Shown here one piece after another: positions 31,469 through 38,071 of a DNA stretch of 38,071 nucleotides (positions within the stretch are counted from its first letter, which is position 1; each line of letters opens with the position of its first letter). The DNA is from Plicaturopsis crispa FD-325 SS-3 (lineage: Eukaryota > Basidiomycota > Agaricomycetes > Amylocorticiales > Amylocorticiaceae). Under the pieces are notes generated by a model that saw only the letters and a list, made by a program, of their open reading frames with translations, did not search any database and had not been told where the DNA came from. A program made the position numbers and the translations under genes. Location: positions 97,887 to 135,957 of the forward strand of contig KN832567.1 of NCBI GenBank assembly GCA_000827205.1, written 5' to 3'.

Positions 31469-34400
31469 GGTGGTGGGAGATAAGAGTCAGACTGAGAGTG
31501 TGGGTGCTGTGTTTTCTACTTGAAGCCCTGGGGGACACGAGGTTGTGCGGCTGTGCCCGAGATAGGTTGGTGCGACACGTGTAGAGGTGCTGGGGCGGGG
31601 AAACTGGAATGGTCATTGGGAAGTCGCGAGGGAGGTTACATATTTGTGGTGCAAACGCGCTCGGCCTCGACTCTGGAGCACTTTTGTCTCATCGAGGGAA
31701 ATGGTACGCGTCCATCGGGGCTCTTGTCAAACAACGCTTTGCGAGATACACAGTGTCAGTTTCGCGCACATATGAAGGTCGATCTAAATGGCACTCACCA
31801 AGGCACTTCGCCGAAAAGCCTGCTGCTGGCTGGTATCGTTTCAAGCTGCTATCAATAATGATCATACGGCCGAGAAACGAACGTCGAACACGACAGCTTA
31901 TAATTTCGCCCTGTCGCGCCACTAAACAAACATGCCACAACCTCTTCCTCGACTGTCGCCGCTGAGCCTGCGGCAACCTGTTCTGCGCGCTATACTCCAT
32001 AGGATACACGACCACGACGACATGCTCAAGTCCTGTCCCTCCAAGCATCCGCTTCGTCAATACAGGGACGGGATGATCAATTTGGGCGGACGTGAAACCC
32101 GCCACCGTCGTATCCTATTCCGTACACTCCGAGTCACGCTATCGCGTACTTGGAAGTTGGTACACGCGATGAGCGCGTCTCAAGCCTGCCCGTTTTATGC
32201 GCGGTAACCTTGGATTACTGTGTTGGTTGTTTGCTATGTGAGTTCACGCATTTTTCGACGCCCATGCACGCGTTTAAAGAGGCCCCAAACGCTCAGTGCT
32301 ATGTCATATCTGACACCCACACCAGGAGTTGTCGCCGCACTCGTACGCGCTACCCCCTCCGCCCTCATGCGACTTTGCTGTGGTCTTCTGGCCATCCGTG
32401 TGGGCCCGACTCTCTTGCAACGCCCGCATGCCCATCCCCCCGTCATTTCGAGAACACGGCGAGATCGGGAAACGGGAACTCAAAAGACTGTCCGACTCTC
32501 GACGCCATTCGCCTCCTCGACGCCATGCTCAACTTCCCTCCGGCCTCCGCCAGCTGTATCCGTACGGACGAGCATAACTCCTGCATCGCACGCAACTCCT
32601 GCACCGCACGGAGTCGTCTCCATCATTCGCGCTCACCGCCAACACCACCGAGAAGATCGCATTTCCTCCTTTTCGCCGTCAATATCCCCTTGGCGTCGTC
32701 GATATCGCCTTCGTTGCCGTCGGTATCGCCGTCTTGCGCTCTCATTGATGCAAGCACCAAGGGGATGAGGAGGGATTGGTGCATGGGCGATCGCGAGCGA
32801 GCGTTCGGCTCGGCGCGGTCCCTCCGTGCTCTCGTCGCGCGCCGTCGATCCCGTTTCCAGGCCCGTATGATAGCTTAGGCCATCGTCGGTTGTATGCGCA
32901 TCTGCTCGCTCGATTTCTCCATCCCGGATGGTGCGAGGCTTCGCGGCTGCAACGGGACTCGATACTCGCAATTCATCCACGCGTAAATCGGCACCAACGC
33001 GTCCCCACTGGAGAATCCCAAGTCATCACTCGCGGCCGCGTCGCCCTCCCTCCTACACCGCATTCTGACGGCGAAGAGTACTTCGGACCTACGTGCGAGT
33101 GCACCGGTGCTGCCAGCCTCGTCGTTCGCGAGGTTTTTGCTCACTTATCCGCCCATCCACGGCCACTTGCAGCTTGACCAGGCGGATCTTCATCCTGAAC
33201 GCTATCGTGCCCACCGCTCGTGGTGCCCTCGCGAACAATAACGATAACGCGTCCTGTCCATCTGGAGAGAAGGAGTTTGCTTTCGCGTAGTCATGCGCAG
33301 ACACGAGCGGCATTCTCCTCTCGGCCTCGCGCACCTCGCGCGACTCTCGTTCCACAGGCGTGTGGCCGAGCGACGAACGCATCGACGTTTGGCGGTCTGG
33401 TAAGTTGTCGCTGTTTTACGCGATGATCGCATCGAGTATCTGACTTGTGCTTCTGTTTAGCGTCCTTCGTATGTTGCGGCTGATGTCAGGGATTACCGTG
33501 GGCGTCTGCTACCCCCTACCTTCCGCGACTGGTGTTCGCATAGCTGGCAACCTACCGCCGGTGCCGCTCGTAGTCCCTCCCCGCTGGATACTGTTTGCGC
33601 GCCCTGGTCGGCTCGAGAAGACACGGCGCTACGACGACAAATCGACTTTTGCTCATTATCCTTCAGCACGACAAACGTGTGCACAGTCGCCAGTACGCGG
33701 CACCTACCGTGCCCACTGCCGCCCGTGGCGGACACCCAAACGATAACGCGTCGCTCGCGTCTGGACTGCCGGAGCTCGCGCGCTGCTGAGATGGGCGTAG
33801 GTGGGCGATTCAGTGCGGCGTGTGTATGTTGTACGCGAGTTCCATGGCCAGGTAAGTCGTCGCTGCTTTGCGCGATCGTGACGAGTGCTAACCTGTGGTT
33901 GTTTCGGCGTTAGGTTCGATGGCATTAGACGCCGACGTGGTCTAGTATTAAACTGTCCGTGGAACTCGTCAGCATTGGCTGCCTGGGCGCGCTCGCTAAG
34001 CCTCCTGAACATTCGAGCGGCCGGTGTCAGACCCATTGTCCAGCTCGCAGACTTTCTTCGCCATGATCCCGGGCACACGGTCTCTTCTAGTAAACACGAA
34101 CGTCGTGTAGTTGCGCACAGGGTCCCCAGCTATGTCTTCGCCGTAATCCCTGCGCACACGGTTTCCTCTAGTCGACACGATCTCAGCTCAGCCACTGCGC
34201 GTGGGGTGCTAACTTATCTGCGTCGCCTATGCAGTGCTGGGTCACCGTTATAAACAATTGTGTTGCATTCCTCGGGAGTATACTGTTTGTGTATATGAAG
34301 CCGTACTCGTGTATGTACGGACGACATTTGGCGCCATGTTTCCTTGTCTGTGCGATGAGCTGCAAGCTGTGCCCGCAGTACGGCTCCTCTTTACCAAATG

Positions 34401-34582
34401 CGGAGTGAATATCAGCATTGGCCGCAGCGCCGGCTAAGCGCCCGGTGGCACCATCGATACCACGCCCAACGCACGCCCTCGGGCGCTTCCCTCCTTGACT
34501 CGAACCACTACCACTGTCTCGCTCGAATCTCTCGCCCATCGCACAACGATCAACTACTTATCGCAAAACACTCGTACTGAAG
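31469..34582. other. Cu ATPase promoter plus gene-free upstream part of right arm
   Basis: The first 390 bp or so is unique sequence upstream of the Cu ATPase. From about 31,860 the sequence is the inverted counterpart of the left arm. It holds two copies of the diverged unit (around 33,360-33,600 and 33,760-33,960) and a short version of the 17-bp minisatellite. The final 250 bp or so is the promoter of the right NLR, nearly identical to that of the left copy. No gene is supported here. Confidence 0.7.
33360..33960. repeat. Diverged unit, two copies in right arm
   Basis: Two segments share GGTAAGT, GTCGCTG and CGCGAT in order, at about 33,401 and 33,853, followed by a pyrimidine-rich stretch ending TTTAG or GTTAG. 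They correspond to the three-copy set in the left arm. The first is a mix of the two adjacent left units, as if a tandem pair had collapsed or expanded. Confidence 0.5.
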
Positions 34583-37500
34583 ATGCCTGAAGGACTACGT
34601 AGAGAGAAGATCCGCCTCATATTCCGCAGGATCCGCGATCGCCTTAGTTGGCGTCGCGCTGGCACCCCAGGGGGCCACATCATACCCTCAAAGGTCACCA
34701 AGAGCCCCGTCTACAAAGCCATCAAGGGCCTAGCGGGTGCTGCAAAAGAGGTTCTCGATGATGTCAGTGTTCCGGGGTTGAAGGCTGTTTTGTCGGGAGT
34801 CCTTCTTGTCGTCAAGACCATTGAAGTGAGTGTATGAGTCCCTGGAAAGTTACTTATCTAAGGCTTTTACATTACAGCAAACAGATGAAAACTATGATGG
34901 CTTCAAGAGGCTTGAAAGCCAGCTATCACAAATCACTTCTGCTCTTCCCGATGCAGATAGGATCTTGCCACTGGCCTTGCAGCCCTATGCAAAAGCATTT
35001 ATGAAGTATGTTGAAATGTTCCTCTGTAGTTTATATATCTAACCTTGGGCTATCAGGGAAACAGCTCAAATTGCTGAGAAAGTTAAGGCCAAAATTGATG
35101 CAAAGACTTGGCGGCGGATCTTGGATAACAGTGATGACAAGAAAACAATTGGAGAAGAATTTGCCAGCTTATCTCATGCCATCAATGCCTTTGTGGTATG
35201 AATTTTTTGCCTTGATCTAATAAATCTCAAATGGCTTACCTTCTCAAAATACTAGTTTGCAACTGTGGTCCAGAATCACATTGTGATTGACAAGGTATGT
35301 ACCTGGACTTTATATCAGAAGTATAGCTACTGAATTTACAACCCAGCTGGCCCATATTAGTATGTACCTAATCATTATAACCATTATCATCATCATGTAC
35401 CTGACATCCTCTCTGCTAGGTCTTTTGGACAGACTAGCTTGTGCCAAGCAAGCAAGACTAGAATCACGGAATACAGGAAACCATGATGTGGGATGCCTGC
35501 CTGGGACCCGTGTTCAGGTTCTTTTGAACATTGAAGAGTGGACCAAAAGCCCGGACACTAGAATTTACTTGCTCAATGGCATGGCAGGCATTGGCAAAAC
35601 CACCGTTGCTGAGTCTGTGGCCTGGAAGCTCAAGGGCCAGAATATGCTGGGTGCTAGTTTCTTTTGCAATCGTGCTTATGAAGACAGCAAAGATGTCAAG
35701 CGTGTCTTTTCCACCATCTCATACCTACTAGCACATGCCTATCCTGCATTTGCAGCTGGGGTCATTGATGCCCTGACAAAGGACTGTGACATTGGGTCCT
35801 ACCATATAAAGCAGCAGTTCCAAAAGCTTATTCTTGGGCCTGCTTCAGCAATGCAATATCTGGCCCAACAGCCTGCTGTACATATAGTGATAGATGCTCT
35901 AGATGAGCTTGAAGATGATGCAGGCAAGGCTGTGTTGGATCTCATATATAGCCATTCTGCAGAGTTGAAACATTTGCACTTTTTTGTCACTGGACGCCCA
36001 AATATATGGCAGCATCTGAGTTCAGCCTCAGCAGAGCCATTCACTAAGGTGGTGCACTTGCATGACATTCAGGCAGATATTGTGACCAAGGACATTGAGC
36101 TTTATTTGACCAAAAAGCTGCAGAAAAATTCTTTTCTGCAGAATCCTAACAGTGGATCAGCAGAAGATTGGCCTCCTGCTTCTACTATTCATATTTTGGC
36201 TCAAGAAGCTGGGAAGCTATTCATTTTTGCATTCACAATCTATCAATATGTGTGTTCACCAACTGGAGATCCTGTTGATCGGCTCAAGCGCATTATGAAT
36301 GGTGTTAAAGCTGGTAAATTCAGTGATCCTCTTGATGTACTTGATGCACTGTATAACCAAATCCTGGCAGCTGCAGCAAATATCAAAGGGCAGCTTCTTG
36401 ATGAGACTGAGATGATGCCGCATATCTTGCACACAATTCTCCTTGTGTATAAGCCTCAAAGTATTTCATGTATAAATGAGCTATTAGGATACACTCAAAA
36501 TACAGAGCCTCTATTGAAACCATTTAGCTCCCTGCTGCAAATTCCAGAATCAAAGGATCATCCAATAACATTATTTCATGCCTCCTTTTTTGACTTTCTC
36601 ACCTCCAAAAAACGTGCTTCCCACTTTGCTGTTGACACAGCAGAACATCATGCATTTATAGCCAAAAAATGCCTACAGTTTATGAATTCCAACTTGCATG
36701 AAAATATGTGTAGCATTGTTGGGCGCCCATTGTTGGAAAACATTAGCCTTGAAACAATAGAAACTGGCATATCAAATGCAATGAAATATGCTTGTATCTA
36801 CTGGACAAGACATCTTAATGCAGGGGTCAGCCTTGATATAGATTCAGAGCTGGATGAGTTTATTGGAAAACATTTGTTGCATTGGCTTGAATGTTTGAGT
36901 TTATTGGGTGATATGAAAATTGCTGCAGAGGCCATACAGCAGCTACATGTGTATGTGGACTCCAAGGTCAGTCATAAGATAATAGCCAATACAGAAGTTA
37001 CTAATAAAAGTGTTCCAGGAATCAGAAAATCAAAAGAACTTAGCCCACGACATCCAGAGGTTCATGCTTGAATTCATGGACATTATAAGAATGTCACCAA
37101 TGGAGATATATCATTCTGCACTGCTCTGGACTCCATACCAAACAGAATTGAGGAAGAAATATTTCCGTGAGCAAAAAGATGTGCCAAGCATTCTATGTGG
37201 GGTGAATAAAACATGGAAGTCTATGTTGCGCACTATATTGGGACATACAGAGTGTGTGAGTTCCGTGGCATTCTCACCTGATGGCACCAAAATTGTGTCA
37301 GGATCAGATGATGAAACTGTGAGAATATGGGATGCCGCTACAGGAGCAGCCTTGAGTGTTCTTGAGGGTCATACAAAATATGTGCAATCTGTGGCATTCT
37401 CACCTGATGGCACCAAAATTGTGTCAGGATCAGATGACCACACCATAAGAATATGGGATGCAGCCACAGGAGCAGCCTTGAGTGTTCTTCGGGGCCATAC

Positions 37501-38071
37501 AGATTCGGTGCAATCCGTTGCATTATCACCTGATGGCACCAAAATCGTGTCAGGATCAAATGACAAAACTGTGAGAATATGGGATGCAGCCACAGGAGCA
37601 GCCTTGAGTGTTCTTAAGGGTCATACATTTAATGTGAATTCAGTGGCATTCTCACCTGATGGCACCAAAATTGTGTCAGGATCAAGGGACTGCACTGTGA
37701 GAATATGGGATGCAGCCACAGGAACAGCCTTGAGTGTTCTTCGGGGCCATACAGATTCGGTGCAATCTGTTGCATTATCACCTGATGGCACCAAAATCGT
37801 GTCAGGAGCAGAAGACAACACTATAAGGATGTGGGATGCAGCCACAGGAGCAGCCTTGAGTGTTCTTGAGGGCCATACAGATTGTGTGAATTCTGTGGCA
37901 TTCTCACCTGATGGCACCAAAATTGTGTCAGGATCAAATGACAAAACTGTGAGGATATGGGATGCAGCCACAGGAACAGCCTTGAGTGTTCTTAAGGGTC
38001 ATATGGATTGGGTGCGATCTGTGGCATTCTCACCTGATGGCACCAAAATTGTGTCAGGATCAGATGACCAC
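34583..38071 (+). CDS. NLR (NACHT-WD40) protein, right copy, 3' end outside window
   Basis: Paralogue of the left NLR in inverted orientation. Exons 34583-34825, 34878-35005, 35057-35195, 35256-35294, 35347-35359, 35420-36966, 37019 to the edge; every internal exon has exactly the length of its left partner. The N-terminal 81 residues differ from the left copy by one residue (Val for Ile), but 13 of 100 residues differ around the P-loop GMAGIGKTT (about residue 241). Walker B is IVIDALDE. The exon 6/7 intron has a TACTAAT branch point and is needed to reach LAHDIQRFMLEFMDI and the WD40 repeats; reading through it stops at 37,071. Six full WD40 repeats and part of a seventh are visible. It is probably a non-self recognition sensor, by family. 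AT-rich from exon 2 onwards. Confidence 0.91.
35347..35359 (+). other. 13-nt microexon of right NLR
   Basis: Bracketed by ACCCAG and a perfect GTATGT donor, it encodes LAHI plus one base and is the only arrangement I found that joins IVIDK to LLDRL in phase. The flanking introns are 52 and 60 nt. Confidence 0.75.
37241..38071 (+). repeat. WD40-coding tandem repeats, 126-bp unit (right)
   Basis: Units start at 37,241, 37,367, 37,493, 37,619, 37,745, 37,871 and 37,997 (partial). They are nearly identical, and most changes fall at the codons after GH (TECVSS, TKYVQS, TDSVQS, TFNVNS, TDSVQS, TDCVNS, MDWVRS) and after VSG (SDDE, SDDH, SNDK, SRDC, AEDN, SNDK). TDSVQS occurs twice with an identical surrounding block, a sign of recent copying. 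Confidence 0.96.

Larger units (their letters stand above)
31860..38071. repeat. Right arm of the large inverted repeat
   Basis: Reverse-complement match to the left arm, from near ACGGCCGAGAAACGA (about 31,866) to the end of the window. It is about 400 bp longer than the left arm as seen, partly because more WD40 repeats fall inside the window, while some repeat units upstream of the NLR are missing. The inner boundary is about 390 bp upstream of the Cu ATPase start codon. Confidence 0.92.

Noticed and set aside
1-38071. A Starship-like or other giant mobile element with NLR cargo
   Set aside because: No tyrosine recombinase, transposase, helicase or reverse transcriptase gene is visible, and the inner block contains POL2 and GNA1, which are normally resident single-copy genes.
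1-38071. The inverted arms as a plain assembly fold-back
   Set aside because: The arms differ by many substitutions, different repeat copy numbers and indels, so they are distinct sequences. Misplacement of a diverged haplotype is still possible and is noted as a test.
37241-38071. Regular 126-bp repeats as a CRISPR-like or satellite array
   Set aside because: The units are in frame, code for WD40 blades and lack unique spacers; the genome is eukaryotic.

Overview
The window looks like nuclear DNA of a filamentous basidiomycete, most likely an Agaricomycete. Genes are split by many 45-65 nt GT-AG introns, the housekeeping part is GC-rich, and the gene content (NACHT-WD40 NLRs, a fasciclin protein beside a ferric reductase, a Cys-rich CrpA-like copper ATPase) fits that group. 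Gene models below were built by hand from splice signals and reading phase; every exon junction given keeps phase.

Layout. Both ends carry the same sequence in opposite orientation. The left arm (1 to about 5,815) and right arm (about 31,860 to 38,071) are diverged inverted repeats. Each holds an NLR gene transcribed outwards (left on -, right on +) with identical exon structure, plus about 3 kb of upstream gene-free DNA. Both NLR genes run off the window inside tandem, almost identical 42-residue WD40 repeats.

Between the arms lies a unique block of about 26 kb with eight ordinary genes: GNA1 (+), POL2 (-), a FAS1-domain protein (-), a ferric reductase (+), a FAD monooxygenase (-), MO25/HYM1 (+), a Ure2-like GST (+) and a Cu(I) P1B-ATPase (-). 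POL2 and GNA1 are normally essential, single-copy genes, so the block is resident chromosome rather than cargo of an obvious mobile element; no transposase or recombinase gene is seen.

How genes relate. FAS1 and the ferric reductase are divergent and share a 364-bp promoter with a CCAAT box, a perfect ATCWGATAA iron-GATA site and a near match, which suggests co-regulation by iron. The Cu ATPase has a metallothionein-like N terminus and probably handles copper overload. With the reductase and the GST it makes a loose metal/redox neighbourhood. The paired NLRs look like non-self recognition receptors whose repeats can change by unequal exchange. Their inverted arrangement makes the 26-kb block a candidate for recurrent inversion.

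Most notable: the NLR-bearing inverted repeats, the hypervariable WD40 repeats, a conserved 13-nt microexon in both NLRs, the iron-type promoter, in-frame 24-bp coding minisatellites in both genes flanking that promoter, and a 2-bp frameshift that replaces the conserved C-terminus of the GST.
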